A stretch of DNA of 64,000 nucleotides from Pseudomonas sp. ANT_J12 (GTDB lineage: Bacteria > Pseudomonadota > Gammaproteobacteria > Pseudomonadales > Pseudomonadaceae): contig NZ_VOBN01000001.1 of NCBI RefSeq assembly GCF_008370045.1, positions 186,001 to 250,000 on the forward strand, read 5' to 3'. This document shows, in pieces, positions 44,417-53,876 of this stretch (positions are counted from its first letter, which is position 1; every line of letters begins with the position of its first letter). Both the position numbers and the translations under genes were made by a program. The notes under the pieces were generated by a model, which saw only the letters and a program-made list of their open reading frames with translations, ran no database searches and had not been told where the DNA came from.

Positions 44417-44477
44417 CGGTTTTCCCCGTTCCTTTAAAGCAAACTTTTGACGCCTGAAGCAGACGCAGAGCGGCTAC

Positions 44478-44493
44478 TGCAAGAAGCCTTCCA
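44478..44493 (-). promoter_or_regulatory. sigma-54 promoter of flhA operon
   Basis: Minus-strand TGGAAGGCTTCTTGCA: GG and GC are separated by 10 bases (-24/-12). It is 62 bases upstream of the flhA start and 90 bases downstream of the flhB stop. FleQ is the expected activator. Confidence 0.75.
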
Positions 44494-44513
44494 ACTTTTG
44501 CCGGGGTGGGGAT

Positions 44514-44544
44514 GATCGTTCCTACGCTGCGCGTTGGAACGATC
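44514..44544. repeat. single REP hairpin
   Basis: Solitary GATCGTTCCTACGC/GCGTTGGAACGATC hairpin, a degenerate half of the GTTCCCACGC family, between the flhB stop and the flhA sigma-54 promoter. Confidence 0.7.
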
Positions 44545-44583
44545 CGTGTGGGGGCGAGTCCGCTTGCAGGGATTGAGGCGTTA

Positions 44584-45723
44584 TCAGGAATCCCGGCGCA
44601 AATCCGGCGGAATCGGCAGGTCGTCCTTGAGCGGATCCGGGCGTTTGCCCTTGCCAGCGCGGTGCTGGCGGATCTGGTAGACGTAGGCCAAGACCTGGGC
44701 GACGGCGAGGTACAGGCCGCCGGGGATTTCCTGGTCGAGTTCGGTGGAGTAGTAGATCGAACGCGCCAGGGCTGGTGATTCGAGTAGCAGCACTTCGTTG
44801 GCCACGGCGATTTCGCGGATTTTCAAGGCCAGGAAGTCGCTGCCCTTGGCAATCAACATCGGCGCCCCACCCTTGTCCGGGTCGTATTTGAGGGCCACGG
44901 CGTAGTGGGTCGGGTTGGTGATGATCACGTCGGCATCGGGGATCGCCGCCATCATCCGGCGCTGGGACATCTCGCGTTGCAGTTGACGAATACGCTGCTT
45001 GACCTCCGGTCGCCCGTCCGAATCCTTGTGTTCATCGCGCACTTCCTGCTTGGTCATCAGCAGTTTCTTGTGGCTTTCCCACAACTGCACCGGCACGTCG
45101 ACCGCGGCGATGATGATCAGCCCGCAGGCCATCCACAACGTACTCCACCCCACCACTTGAATGCTGTGGATGATCGCCGATTCCAACGGTTCATGGGCGA
45201 TGCGCTGCAAGTCATCGATGTCCGATGACAACACCGCCAGCGCCACGAACAGGACGATGGTGAATTTGGCAAACGCCTTGAGCAGTTCCACCAGGGCCTT
45301 GGTGGAAAACATCCGCTTGAGGCCGCTGAGCGGGTTCATCCGGCTGAACTTCGGCGCCATGCTGCTGGCCGAGAACAGCCAGCCCCCCAGGGAAATCGGG
45401 CCCAGAAGCGCCGCCAACACCAGGGAAATCATGATCGGCTGAATCGCCCACAAGGCAATCTGCCCCGAGTGCAGCAGGTAGTTGGTCATGGCTTTCTGAT
45501 CGAGGATGACTTCGCGCGGCAACGAGAAATTCATGCGCATCAATTCCATCATGTCCTCGGCCAATGCACCGCCGAAAATCAGCAACGCACTGGCGCCGAC
45601 CAACATGATCGCCAAGGTATTGAGTTCTTTGGAGCGCGCCGTCTCGCCCTTGTCCCGGGAGTCCTTTTTCTTTTTCTCCGTGGGGTCTTCTGTCTTGTCC
45701 TGACCGCTTTCGCTCTCAGCCAT
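44584..45723 (-). CDS. flhB: flagellar export switch protein FlhB
   Basis: A 379-residue membrane protein with four helices and a cytoplasmic domain autocleaved between N270 and P271 in ADVIITNPTHYAVALKYD. KTEDPTEKKKKDSRDKGE is its typical N-terminus. It switches export from hook to filament proteins under FliK control. A separate FlhB-CC homologue is encoded at 29344. Confidence 0.97.
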   Translation of the reverse strand: MAESESGQDKTEDPTEKKKKDSRDKGETARSKELNTLAIMLVGASALLIFGGALAEDMMELMRMNFSLPREVILDQKAMTNYLLHSGQIALWAIQPIMISLVLAALLGPISLGGWLFSASSMAPKFSRMNPLSGLKRMFSTKALVELLKAFAKFTIVLFVALAVLSSDIDDLQRIAHEPLESAIIHSIQVVGWSTLWMACGLIIIAAVDVPVQLWESHKKLLMTKQEVRDEHKDSDGRPEVKQRIRQLQREMSQRRMMAAIPDADVIITNPTHYAVALKYDPDKGGAPMLIAKGSDFLALKIREIAVANEVLLLESPALARSIYYSTELDQEIPGGLYLAVAQVLAYVYQIRQHRAGKGKRPDPLKDDLPIPPDLRRDS

Positions 45724-45726
45724 GAC

Positions 45727-46509
45727 TCAGCGCGCCTGTACCAGTGAACGTAACAACTGCAGGGCCTCGGTGGCCAACGGTTGATACTGATTGAGAATGT
45801 CGCCCAGGCTGACCCAGAGGATGAACATCCCCAGGACCAGGGTCAGCGGAAAACCAATGGAGAAGATGTTCAGTTGCGGCGCCGCCCGGGTCATCACACC
45901 AAACGCGATGTTGACCACCAGCAACGCGGTGACCGCCGGCAAGACCAGTACCAGCGCGGCCCCCAGCACCCAGCCGAGCTTGCCGGCCAGCTCCCAGAAA
46001 TGATTGACCATAAACCCGCTGCCGACCGGCAGCGTGGTGAAGCTTTCGGTGAGGACTTCGAACACCACCAGGTGGCCGTTCATCGACAGGAACAGCAGCG
46101 TCACCAGCATGGTGAAGAACTGCCCGATCACCGCCACCGACACGCCGTTGGTAGGGTCGACCATGGACGCAAAGCCCATGCCCATCTGGATCGCGACAAT
46201 CTGCCCGGCAACGACGAATGCCTGGAAGAACAGCTGCAAGGAGAACCCCATCACGGCGCCGATGACGATCTGCTCGCCGATCAGCAGCAGCCCACTCAGG
46301 TCAAGCGGATTGACCGGCGGCATGGGTGGCAACGCCGGAGTGATGACGACGGTGATGGCCAGGGCGAAATACGCCCGCACCCGCCGTGGCACCAGGGTCG
46401 TCCCGAAAATCGGCATGACCATCAGCAAGGTGCCGACGCGAAACAGCGGCAACATGAACGTCGCAACCCACGTGCTGATCTGGGTATCGGTCAGTTGCAG
46501 CAGCGACAT
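45727..46509 (-). CDS. fliR: flagellar export protein FliR
   Basis: A 260-residue polytopic component of the export gate, with about six hydrophobic segments including SGLLLIGEQIVIGAVMGFSL and AFVVAGQIVAIQMGMGFASM, conserved across FliR/SctT proteins. It lies between fliQ and flhB with only 3 bases between stop and start. Confidence 0.96.
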   Translation of the reverse strand: MSLLQLTDTQISTWVATFMLPLFRVGTLLMVMPIFGTTLVPRRVRAYFALAITVVITPALPPMPPVNPLDLSGLLLIGEQIVIGAVMGFSLQLFFQAFVVAGQIVAIQMGMGFASMVDPTNGVSVAVIGQFFTMLVTLLFLSMNGHLVVFEVLTESFTTLPVGSGFMVNHFWELAGKLGWVLGAALVLVLPAVTALLVVNIAFGVMTRAAPQLNIFSIGFPLTLVLGMFILWVSLGDILNQYQPLATEALQLLRSLVQAR

Positions 46510-46512
46510 GGT

Positions 46513-46782
46513 TTAGCCAATGACCATAGGAATATTGCCGTACAGCCGCAGGATGTATTCCATGAAGGTCTGTACCAGCCACGGGCCGGCCACAATCAGC
46601 GTTACCAGCATCACCAACAGACGCGGCAGGAAGCTCAAGGTCTGTTCGTTGATCTGCGTGGCCGCCTGGAACATCGCCACCAAAAGGCCCACCAGCAGAC
46701 TCGGAATCACCAGCACCGCGACCATCATGGTGGTCAGCCAGAGCGCGTCCCGAAAGATGTCTACGGCGACTTCCGGGGTCAT
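46513..46782 (-). CDS. fliQ: flagellar export protein FliQ
   Basis: An 89-residue two-helix export gate subunit: [20 protein letters not shown] and [20 protein letters not shown], with the usual short N-terminus. It overlaps the fliP stop by 4 bp. Confidence 0.97.
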   Translation of the reverse strand: MTPEVAVDIFRDALWLTTMMVAVLVIPSLLVGLLVAMFQAATQINEQTLSFLPRLLVMLVTLIVAGPWLVQTFMEYILRLYGNIPMVIG

Positions 46783-47537
46783 GGCGAAACACCTCCAAAG
46801 CTGCTGGCCAACGTGCCGATGATCAACGCCCAGCCATCCACCAGCACAAACAGCATGATCTTGAACGGCAGGGAAATGATCAGCGGCGACAGCATCATCA
46901 TCCCCATCGCCATCAGCACACTGGCCACGACCAGGTCGATGATCAGGAACGGAATGAAGATCATGAAGCCGATCTGGAAGGCGGTTTTCAGCTCAGACGT
47001 CACGAACGCCGGCACCAGAATGGTCAACGGCGCCTGATCCGGCGTGGCGATGTCAGTGCGTTTGGACAGGCGCATGAACAGCTCCAGATCGCTGGTGCGG
47101 GTCTGGGCGAGCATGAAGTCCTTGATCGGCACTTGCGCCTTGAGCACGGCGTCCTGGGCGGTGAGTTTCTCCGCCAGGTACGGTTGCAGGGCATCGTTAT
47201 TCACCCGGTCGAACACCGGCGCCATGATGAACATGGTCAGGAACAGCGCCATGCCGGTGAGGATCTGGTTCGACGGCGTCTGCTGCAGGCCCAGGGCCTG
47301 GCGCAGGATCGAAAAGACAATGATGATCCGGGTGAAGCTGGTCATCAGCATGACGAACGCTGGAATGAAGCTCAGCGCGGTCATGATCAGCAAGATCTGC
47401 AGGCTGACCGAGTATTCCTGCGCACCCTGGGCATTGGTGCCCAGCGTAATGGCCGGGATCGACAGCGGATCGGCGGCGAACACCAGCGGCGCCGCCAGCA
47501 TCAGGGCCAGCGTCAAGACGATGCGTAGCGCACCCAT
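46779..47537 (-). CDS. fliP: flagellar export protein FliP
   Basis: A 252-residue export gate subunit with a cleavable signal sequence ([18 protein letters not shown]). Conserved pieces are [59 protein letters not shown] and [20 protein letters not shown]. Its start overlaps the fliO stop region at 47537. Confidence 0.97.
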   Translation of the reverse strand: MGALRIVLTLALMLAAPLVFAADPLSIPAITLGTNAQGAQEYSVSLQILLIMTALSFIPAFVMLMTSFTRIIIVFSILRQALGLQQTPSNQILTGMALFLTMFIMAPVFDRVNNDALQPYLAEKLTAQDAVLKAQVPIKDFMLAQTRTSDLELFMRLSKRTDIATPDQAPLTILVPAFVTSELKTAFQIGFMIFIPFLIIDLVVASVLMAMGMMMLSPLIISLPFKIMLFVLVDGWALIIGTLASSFGGVSP

Positions 47538-47983
47538 TACTTCTTATCCTTCTGATCCTTGCCCAACAGTTCCATCAGGCGCTGGGCAAACTCCGGGGTC
47601 GTTTTTTCACTCGCGCTCGGCACGTGCACCGGCTCCTTGAGCACATGCAATGCCGTGATGGTGCCGGGGCTGAGGCCGAGCAGAATCTGTTCGTTGCCGA
47701 CCTGTACCAGCATCAGGCGATCACGGGGACCCAGCGCGCGGGAACCGATGATATCGATCACCTGCGCCTTGCCCGCCGGCCCGGCCTGCTGGACCCGGCG
47801 CAACAGCCAGGCGAGGAAAAAGATCAACGCCAGCACGAACAACAGGCCGAACACCAATTGCGTCAATTGCCCGGCCACGCCGCTGTTGACCACCGGTGCA
47901 GCCGCCGCAGCCGCCGTGGCCACCGGTTCGGCAGCCAAAGCGCTGACCGGCAGCGCCAGCATCAACCCCAGGACCTTGTTCAC
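47537..47983 (-). CDS. fliO: flagellar biosynthesis protein FliO
   Basis: A 148-residue membrane protein: signal-like N-terminus ([13 protein letters not shown]), an Ala/Val linker, one helix ([20 protein letters not shown]) and a cytoplasmic FliO/MopB domain ([22 protein letters not shown] region). It helps assemble FliP rings. It starts 1 base after the fliN stop. Confidence 0.92.
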   Translation of the reverse strand: MNKVLGLMLALPVSALAAEPVATAAAAAAPVVNSGVAGQLTQLVFGLLFVLALIFFLAWLLRRVQQAGPAGKAQVIDIIGSRALGPRDRLMLVQVGNEQILLGLSPGTITALHVLKEPVHVPSASEKTTPEFAQRLMELLGKDQKDKK

Positions 47984-48445
47984 TTAGCGCAGCTTCTTGA
48001 TGCGTTCGCTAGGGCTGATCACGTCGGTCAGGCGAATGCCGAACTTCTCGTTGACCACGACCACTTCGCCGTGAGCGATGAGGGTGCCGTTGACCAGCAC
48101 GTCCAGCGGCTCACCGGCCAGGCGATCAAGTTCGATCACCGAACCCTGGTTGAGTTGCAGCAGGTTGCGGATGTTGATGTCGGTGCTGCCGACTTCCATG
48201 GAAATCGACACCGGGATGTCGAGGATGACGTCCAGGTTCGGGCCGTCCAGGGTCACCGGGTCGTTGTTCTTCGGCACGCTGCCGAATTCTTCCATCGGCA
48301 GACGGTTGGACGCCGAGCTACCGGTATCGGCAGCCAGCAGCGCATCGATATCGTCCTGGCCGGCATCACCGGTTTCTTCCAGGGCAGCGGCCCATTCATC
48401 AGCCAGTGCCTGGTCGTCCTGGGCGTTCATATCGTCGTTCATCAT
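47984..48445 (-). CDS. fliN: flagellar motor switch protein FliN
   Basis: A 153-residue C-ring protein with an acidic, variable N-terminus and the SpoA/FliN domain at the end: LDVILDIPVSISMEVGSTDI, LNQGSVIELDRLAGEPLDVL, GEVVVVNEKFGIRLTDVISP. It forms the base of the C-ring with FliM. Confidence 0.97.
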   Translation of the reverse strand: MMNDDMNAQDDQALADEWAAALEETGDAGQDDIDALLAADTGSSASNRLPMEEFGSVPKNNDPVTLDGPNLDVILDIPVSISMEVGSTDINIRNLLQLNQGSVIELDRLAGEPLDVLVNGTLIAHGEVVVVNEKFGIRLTDVISPSERIKKLR

Positions 48446-48505
48446 GTGTCCTCGGCGGGCAGCTCTTAGAAGCGGCCAGTGTTAAATGGGGGAATTGAGC
48501 GCCGG

Positions 48506-49474
48506 TCAGCGGCGCTCGATCGGCTCGATCACTTGCAACGCGAGGTTGCCTTTGTGCGAGCCCATCTTGACCTTGAACGCAGGCACGCCGTTGGCGCGCA
48601 TGATCATTTCTTCCGGCATCTCGACCGGGATGATGTCCCCCGGCTGCATGTGCAGGATGTCCCGCAGGCGCAGTTGGCGACGGGCCACCGTAGCACCGAT
48701 CGGCACATCCACGTCCAGCACGTCCTGACGCAGGGCGTTGACCCAGCGTTCGTCCTGATCGTCGAGGTCCGACTGGAAACCGGCGTCGAGCATTTCGCGC
48801 ACCGGCTCGATCATCGAGTACGGCATGGTCACGTGCAGGTCGCCGCCACCGCCATCGAGTTCGATGTGGAAAGTCGACACCACGATGGCTTCGCTCGGGC
48901 CGACGATGTTGGCCATGGCCGGGTTCACTTCCGAGTTGATGTACTCGAAGTTCACTTCCATGATCGCCTGCCAGGCTTCCTTCAAATCGATGAAGGCCTG
49001 CTCCAGCACCATGCGTACTACACGCAGCTCGGTCGGGGTGAACTCACGCCCTTCGATCTTCGCGTGACGGCCGTCGCCGCCGAAGAAGTTGTCCACCAGC
49101 TTGAACACCAGTTTGGCGTCGAGGATGAACAGCGCGGTGCCGCGCAACGGCTTGATCTTGACCAGGTTGAGGCTGGTCGGCACGTACAGCGAGTGCACGT
49201 ATTCGCCGAACTTCATCACCTGCACGCCACCGACGGCCACGTCCGCCGAGCGGCGCAGCATGTTGAACATGCTGATGCGGGTGTAGCGGGCGAAACGTTC
49301 GTTGATCATTTCCAGGGTCGGCATGCGTCCGCGGACGATCCGATCCTGGCTGGTCAGGTCGTAACTTTTGACGCTGCCGGGTTCGGCGGCGGTATCGGTC
49401 TGTACCAGACCATCGTCGACGCCATGCAACAGCGCATCGATCTCATCCTGGGACAGCAGGTCTTGCACGGCCAT
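48506..49474 (-). CDS. fliM: flagellar motor switch protein FliM
   Basis: A 322-residue switch protein. The N-terminal CheY-binding motif is DLLSQDEIDALLHGV. The middle CheC-like domain contains RYTRISMFNMLRRSADVAVG, and the C-terminal SpoA domain RQLRLRDILHMQPGDIIPVE. It receives CheY-P to change rotation. It is 9 bases downstream of fliL. Confidence 0.97.
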   Translation of the reverse strand: MAVQDLLSQDEIDALLHGVDDGLVQTDTAAEPGSVKSYDLTSQDRIVRGRMPTLEMINERFARYTRISMFNMLRRSADVAVGGVQVMKFGEYVHSLYVPTSLNLVKIKPLRGTALFILDAKLVFKLVDNFFGGDGRHAKIEGREFTPTELRVVRMVLEQAFIDLKEAWQAIMEVNFEYINSEVNPAMANIVGPSEAIVVSTFHIELDGGGGDLHVTMPYSMIEPVREMLDAGFQSDLDDQDERWVNALRQDVLDVDVPIGATVARRQLRLRDILHMQPGDIIPVEMPEEMIMRANGVPAFKVKMGSHKGNLALQVIEPIERR

Positions 49475-49483
49475 GTCGTGTTC

Positions 49484-49990
49484 CTACTGCAGTACGAAAT
49501 TAGTGAAAAGCAACTGTTCGATCACCACTTTGCCCAGCTCTTTCTGCGCCACTTCCTGGACGCTGGCGGTGGCCTTCTGGCGCAGCATTTCCTGGCCGAC
49601 CGGGGTCGCGAGGGTGGCGAAGTCCTGACCGGAGAACAGCATGACGAGGTTATTGCGAATGACCGGCATGTGCACTTTGAGCGCTTCCATATCCGCCTGG
49701 TTGCGGCCGAGCATGGTGATGCTCACCTGCATGTAGCGCTGGCGACCGTTCTGGTTGTAGTTGGCGACGAAGGCCGGCGCCATGGGTTCGAAGACTGCCG
49801 GTTGCTTGCCCAGCGGGGCCGTTTCAGCCGCCGCGACAGGTTTGCTTTGGGCGCTGTGCATGAAGTACCACGTGGCCCCCACGGACAAGCCGATGGCCAG
49901 CAGCACTGCCAGCACGATCGCAATGATCAGCTTGAGTTTGCCTTTGGTTGCAGGGTCTTTAACCACTGCTGCTGCTTCGCTCTTCGCCAT
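49484..49990 (-). CDS. fliL: flagellar basal-body protein FliL
   Basis: A 168-residue single-span membrane protein: KLKLIIAIVLAVLLAIGLSV is the helix, and the periplasmic FliL domain contains YMQVSITMLGRNQADMEALK, VHMPVIRNNLVMLFSGQDFA and LPxGQEMLR-like VGQEMLRQKA. It supports stator function. It heads fliLMNOPQR-flhB behind a sigma-54 promoter. Confidence 0.95.
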   Translation of the reverse strand: MAKSEAAAVVKDPATKGKLKLIIAIVLAVLLAIGLSVGATWYFMHSAQSKPVAAAETAPLGKQPAVFEPMAPAFVANYNQNGRQRYMQVSITMLGRNQADMEALKVHMPVIRNNLVMLFSGQDFATLATPVGQEMLRQKATASVQEVAQKELGKVVIEQLLFTNFVLQ

Positions 49991-50040
49991 GCCAATAATC
50001 CGTCACTATTCAAGTTTTCACAGTCGCACGGCAAGGCAAG

Positions 50041-50056
50041 AGCAAGTGTTATGCCA
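50041..50056 (-). promoter_or_regulatory. sigma-54 promoter of fliL operon
   Basis: Minus-strand TGGCATAACACTTGCT (GG-N10-GC), 51 bases before the fliL start. It is a near-consensus -24/-12 element. Confidence 0.8.
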
Positions 50057-50091
50057 GAAGTGTCGGGGAGGGGATTTGAGGCAGGGGTGAA

Positions 50092-50202
50092 TGATCGTTC
50101 CCAAGCTTCGCGTGGGAATGCCTCAATGGACGCTCCGCGTCCGCTTCGGCAGGGACGCGGAGCGCCCCAGGCTGCATTCCCACGCAGAGCGTGGGAACGA
50201 TC
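50092..50202. repeat. REP doublet, GTTCCCACGC family (fliK/fliL gap)
   Basis: Inverted doublet opening with GATCGTTCCCAAGCTTCGCG and closing with GAGCGTGGGAACGATC. It abuts a second, unrelated REPIN at 50209; together they fill the 312-base fliK-fliL gap apart from the sigma-54 promoter. Confidence 0.85.
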
Positions 50203-50208
50203 AGGCAT

Positions 50209-50297
50209 GTAGGAGCGAGGCTTGCCCGCGAAGAACGATGACGGGGTTTAACTGATAAACCGCAGCGTCTTGTTCGCGGGCAAGCTTCGCTCCTGCA
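50209..50297. repeat. REPIN, TAGGAGCGAGGCTTGCCCGCG family (fliK/fliL gap)
   Basis: Inverted pair TGTAGGAGCGAGGCTTGCCC and GCGGGCAAGCTTCGCTCCTG, 5 bases from the fliK stop. It is the same family as 31861-31954. Confidence 0.85.
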
Positions 50298-50302
50298 GGA
50301 GA

Positions 50303-51676
50303 CTAGGCGTAATAGTCGACGGCACTGGAGCCAATGACGCTGGCGGTGCTGGCCGCGACTTCCGCGACGGCCGGCACGATCTCGTCATCCATGGCATCAA
50401 CCCGGCCACCGCTGGCGCTGGTGCGCCCGCCCTGCCCTTGCTGAGCCTGTTGCTCCTGGCCCTGGCCCTGCCAGCCACGGGACTGGTCGGACACGTTGAC
50501 ATCGACCTGGCCCATGCCCTGCTGCGCGAACATGTCGCGCAAGCGATGCATTTGCCCGTCCAGCGCTTCGCGAACACTTGGGTGAGCGCTCATGAAGGTC
50601 ACTTGGGTCTGCTGGTCCGGCACCATGTTCACCCGAATATCCAGGCGCCCCAGTTCGGCGGGCTGCAACTGAATGTCGGCCGCCTTGAGATTGGCGCTGG
50701 ACAGGTACATGACCCGGTTGACCACTTCTTCGGTCCAGCCACTCTGATGCATGGCGATCGGTTGATTGACCGGCAGTGCATTGGCGGTTTTCGGTGTGGC
50801 AGCCTGGGTCAATGCCGCCAGACGACTGGCGAAATCATCGACGCGGGTATCGCTGCTGGCGGACGTCAGGTCCTTGAGCCCTTCATTGAGCAAGCCACTG
50901 AACGCCTTCTCGCCGCCCTGACTGGTACTGTCCTTGTCGGATTGCACAGTGAGCATGCTCGCCATGCCGGCGGCAAAGTTCTGCGCCGAAGTCAGCTCAC
51001 CCTCGGCGGATGCCTGGGCCGGTGTCGCTTTGGCCTGGGATTGGCTGGAGGCGGAGACGTGACCGCTCTGTTCCATGGCCATGCGCAGGGCCGGCAGCGC
51101 GTCGAGCGGGTCGGCCTCTGGATCGAAATCGGTGTCGGTGGTCGCGGCGGCCTGTACCGGCGCGGCGGTGACGGCGGCAGCAACCGCTGCCTCGACTTGC
51201 GGTTGCACAGTGGCTACCGCTGGCGGGGTTTCGGGTGCGGGTGCGGGCGCCACTGGCTGCACCGCTTGCATCAAGGCCGGGTCCAGCGTCGGGTCGACCG
51301 GCGGAGCATCGACCGCCACCGGCGTAGTGGTCGTCTCCGGGTCGCTGTCGCTGGCGCTCTTGTCATCTGTCGAGGCGGACGCCGGTTTGTCGGCGGGCAA
51401 GGATTTGCCGCTATCGGCAACCGCTGGCTGCGGGGCGGCAGACTTGTCGTTGCTGACGTCTTTCTTCGCCGAGTTGTCCGGGGTTTTATCCCGGGACGGT
51501 TTGACCGGCGCATCAGCCAATGCGGCAGGCTTGTTCTGGCCCTGTTTGGCGAAGACATTGGCGAAGCTGGAGGCCTTATCCCCAGGCTCAGCGGTCACCG
51601 CCGGGGTATTGGCGGAGGCAGCTTGAGGCTTGGCCTTGGCAGCGGCCTGAAGAAGCAAATTGGGGGTAACGGGCAT
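50303..51676 (-). CDS. fliK: flagellar hook-length control protein FliK
   Basis: A 457-residue canonical FliK. The long N-terminal ruler part is rich in A, P, T, S and D. The C-terminal Flg_hook domain (about residues 320-420) contains VNRVMYLSSANLKAADIQLQ and PAELGRLDIRVNMVPDQQTQ, and ends in a Gln/Gly-rich tail. It measures hook length and signals FlhB. It has its own sigma-54 promoter. Confidence 0.93.
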   Translation of the reverse strand: MPVTPNLLLQAAAKAKPQAASANTPAVTAEPGDKASSFANVFAKQGQNKPAALADAPVKPSRDKTPDNSAKKDVSNDKSAAPQPAVADSGKSLPADKPASASTDDKSASDSDPETTTTPVAVDAPPVDPTLDPALMQAVQPVAPAPAPETPPAVATVQPQVEAAVAAAVTAAPVQAAATTDTDFDPEADPLDALPALRMAMEQSGHVSASSQSQAKATPAQASAEGELTSAQNFAAGMASMLTVQSDKDSTSQGGEKAFSGLLNEGLKDLTSASSDTRVDDFASRLAALTQAATPKTANALPVNQPIAMHQSGWTEEVVNRVMYLSSANLKAADIQLQPAELGRLDIRVNMVPDQQTQVTFMSAHPSVREALDGQMHRLRDMFAQQGMGQVDVNVSDQSRGWQGQGQEQQAQQGQGGRTSASGGRVDAMDDEIVPAVAEVAASTASVIGSSAVDYYA

Positions 51677-51726
51677 GACGCGGTCTCCGCTGCACTGGGA
51701 TCGTAGGTACAGTTGAGTGAGATGAT

Positions 51727-51742
51727 TGCAAAGGTCGAGCCA
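51727..51742 (-). promoter_or_regulatory. sigma-54 promoter of fliK
   Basis: Minus-strand TGGCTCGACCTTTGCA (GG-N10-GC), 51 bases before the fliK start and directly after a terminator, which makes fliK a separate transcription unit. Confidence 0.8.
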
Positions 51743-51748
51743 GGTTTG

Positions 51749-51772
51749 GAAAACCGGCGCCTGATGCGCCGG
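51749..51772 (-). terminator. rho-independent terminator after hptB
   Basis: Minus-strand stem CCGGCGC-ATCAG-GCGCCGG followed by TTTT, 10 bases after the hptB stop. It separates the fliJ-hsb-hptB genes from fliK. Confidence 0.75.
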
Positions 51773-51781
51773 ACGGTCATG

Positions 51782-52129
51782 CTACTGCGCTAAAGAACGC
51801 TGACGCTCGGCTTCATAGAGCGGACGGACGATGGCGAATTCGCCGTCAATTTCGCCGACCAGTTTCTCAATGCCGGCGAGGCGCTGGTGCTTGGCTCGCT
51901 GTTCCAGCTCATTGCACAGTTCCGCCAGGCGGACGGCGCCCATGTTGCTGCTGCTACCTTTGAAACTATGGGCCGCATTCATGAGCTGCGCCGCATCCTC
52001 GGCCTTGCGCAGGACGAGTAGACGCTCCTCGGAGTCGGCGATGAAGGTATCCAGTAATGTCGGATATTCGTCCTCCATGACCTCCTGCAACGCGTTCAGC
52101 ACGTTGCGATCCAGATGTGTATCAGCCAC
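51782..52129 (-). CDS. hptB: histidine phosphotransfer protein HptB
   Basis: A 115-residue Hpt protein with the phosphorylated histidine at about residue 54 in AAHSFKGSSSNMGAVRLAEL. It relays phosphate from hybrid kinases to the HsbR receiver in the adjacent gene, controlling motility versus biofilm (known for P. aeruginosa; inferred here). Confidence 0.88.
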   Translation of the reverse strand: MADTHLDRNVLNALQEVMEDEYPTLLDTFIADSEERLLVLRKAEDAAQLMNAAHSFKGSSSNMGAVRLAELCNELEQRAKHQRLAGIEKLVGEIDGEFAIVRPLYEAERQRSLAQ

Positions 52130-52160
52130 TTGTTCACTCCTTGATCAAGAATTCGCGGGA

Positions 52161-53876
52161 TTATGCCAGAGCCTCCCAATAAAACTCCACGTGCGCACTA
52201 CGACCTTCGTCGGACCAGCTCGCCTTGCGGCTCAACTGACGGATCAATCCGACACCGCGCCCCGACAGACCGACGCCATCCACCGGCCGCTCCATCACCC
52301 GCGCCACATCAAAACCCTTGCCACTGTCGTCGACCCGAATCGACAGGCAACCGCCCTCGCCCTTTGGCGTGACCTGCAAATGCAAGCGCACATAGCCGTC
52401 CTGCAATTGGTCGAGGCGGGAATTGCGCTCCTGATAATAGCGCGCAAAACCCGAGGCATCACGCTTGAGGCTGGAGTCCAGCCCCAGCACGCCGTGCTCC
52501 AGGGCATTGGAATACAGCTCGGCCAGCACGCTGTACAACGCGCCGCTTTGCGCCCGCAGGCCATGAACTTCAAGCAACAATTGCAACAGATAGGGCAGCG
52601 GATTGAAGCGCTTGAGGGTGGCGGCACGAAACTCGAAACTCACGGACCAGTCCAGCGGGCACGACTGTCCACTATCGGAATACACCAGCGCCGGCGGGCT
52701 CAGTTGCGCCGATTCCAGCAGGCGGACCTCGACCATGCTCACATCGTCCCGGGCCTCGCCACGGAAATCGCGCAGGGCCTGCTCGATCTCCGCGAACAAT
52801 GCATCCGGCCGACGGTTGGCGGCAAACACCTGCTCCAGCCGCTCCACGCCAAACAATTGCTCGTTCACATCGCAGGTGTCGATCACCCCGTCGGACAACA
52901 GGAACACCCGATCGTCGACCGCCATCGGAAACACTTCCGTGCGATCGTTAAACGTGGTCGGGCTCAACACCCCCAACGGCAGGTGCCGCGCCCGCAGCGG
53001 CGTGCGCTCGCCCGTGGCATTGCTGTGCAGATATCCGTCCGGCATCCCGCCGTTCCAGACTTCCACCGAACGGCGCTGAAAGCTCAGGCACAACAGGGTT
53101 GCGCAACAGAACATGTCCACCGGCAGGATGCGCTTGAGCTTGGCGTTCATCTCGCGCAGGGTTTCGGACAAGCCGTAGCCCTTTGCAGTCATGCCGTAGA
53201 ACACTTCCGCCAGGGGCATGGCGCCGACGGCGGCCGGCAAGCCATGACCGGTGAAGTCGCCGAGCAACACATGCATGTCGCCGGCCGGGGTGAACGCGGC
53301 CAGCAGCAGATCACCGTTGAACAATGCGTAAGGCGATTGCAGGTAACGGATATTCGGCGCATTCAGGCAGCCGGAGTGGGCCACCTTGTCGAACACCGCC
53401 TTCGCCACCCGCTGCTCGTTAAGCAGGTATTCGTGGTGCCGGGCAATCTGGTCGCGCTGCTGAAGCACCGTGGCCTGCAAGCGCCGCAAGCGGTCCATCG
53501 CCTTGATTTTGGCGCTGAGGATCACCTGGTTATAGGGCTTCGCCAGAAAGTCGTCGCCCCCGGCCTCCAGACAACGGGCCAAGGCTTCGCTTTCGGTCAG
53601 TGACGTCAGGAAGATGATCGGCACCAGGGTTTCCCCGGCCAGGGCCTTGATCTGCTGCGCCGCCTCGAAACCGTCCATCACCGGCATCATGGCGTCCATC
53701 AGCACCAGTTGCGGCCGTTGCTCACGGAACGCGGCAACCGCTTCGGCACCATTGGCCGCCGTCAGCACCTGATGGCCCTGGCGCCGGACGATACTCGACA
53801 GCAGCATGCAATCGGCCGCGCTGTCTTCAGCGATCAGGATCGTCAGCGGCTCGAACACCGACTGCACGGCGCTCAT
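52161..53876 (-). CDS. hsbR: response regulator / PP2C phosphatase / anti-sigma kinase HsbR
   Basis: A 571-residue three-domain protein. The receiver domain has its aspartate in LVLMDAMMPVMDGFEAAQQI. A SpoIIE/PP2C phosphatase follows (FNGDLLLAAFTPAGDMHVLL, GDFTGHGLPAAVGAMPLAEV). A C-terminal RsbW-like kinase has LYSNALEHGVLGLD and VDDSGKGFD. It controls phosphorylation of HsbA. It overlaps hsbA by 4 bp. Confidence 0.92.
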   Translation of the reverse strand: MSAVQSVFEPLTILIAEDSAADCMLLSSIVRRQGHQVLTAANGAEAVAAFREQRPQLVLMDAMMPVMDGFEAAQQIKALAGETLVPIIFLTSLTESEALARCLEAGGDDFLAKPYNQVILSAKIKAMDRLRRLQATVLQQRDQIARHHEYLLNEQRVAKAVFDKVAHSGCLNAPNIRYLQSPYALFNGDLLLAAFTPAGDMHVLLGDFTGHGLPAAVGAMPLAEVFYGMTAKGYGLSETLREMNAKLKRILPVDMFCCATLLCLSFQRRSVEVWNGGMPDGYLHSNATGERTPLRARHLPLGVLSPTTFNDRTEVFPMAVDDRVFLLSDGVIDTCDVNEQLFGVERLEQVFAANRRPDALFAEIEQALRDFRGEARDDVSMVEVRLLESAQLSPPALVYSDSGQSCPLDWSVSFEFRAATLKRFNPLPYLLQLLLEVHGLRAQSGALYSVLAELYSNALEHGVLGLDSSLKRDASGFARYYQERNSRLDQLQDGYVRLHLQVTPKGEGGCLSIRVDDSGKGFDVARVMERPVDGVGLSGRGVGLIRQLSRKASWSDEGRSAHVEFYWEALA

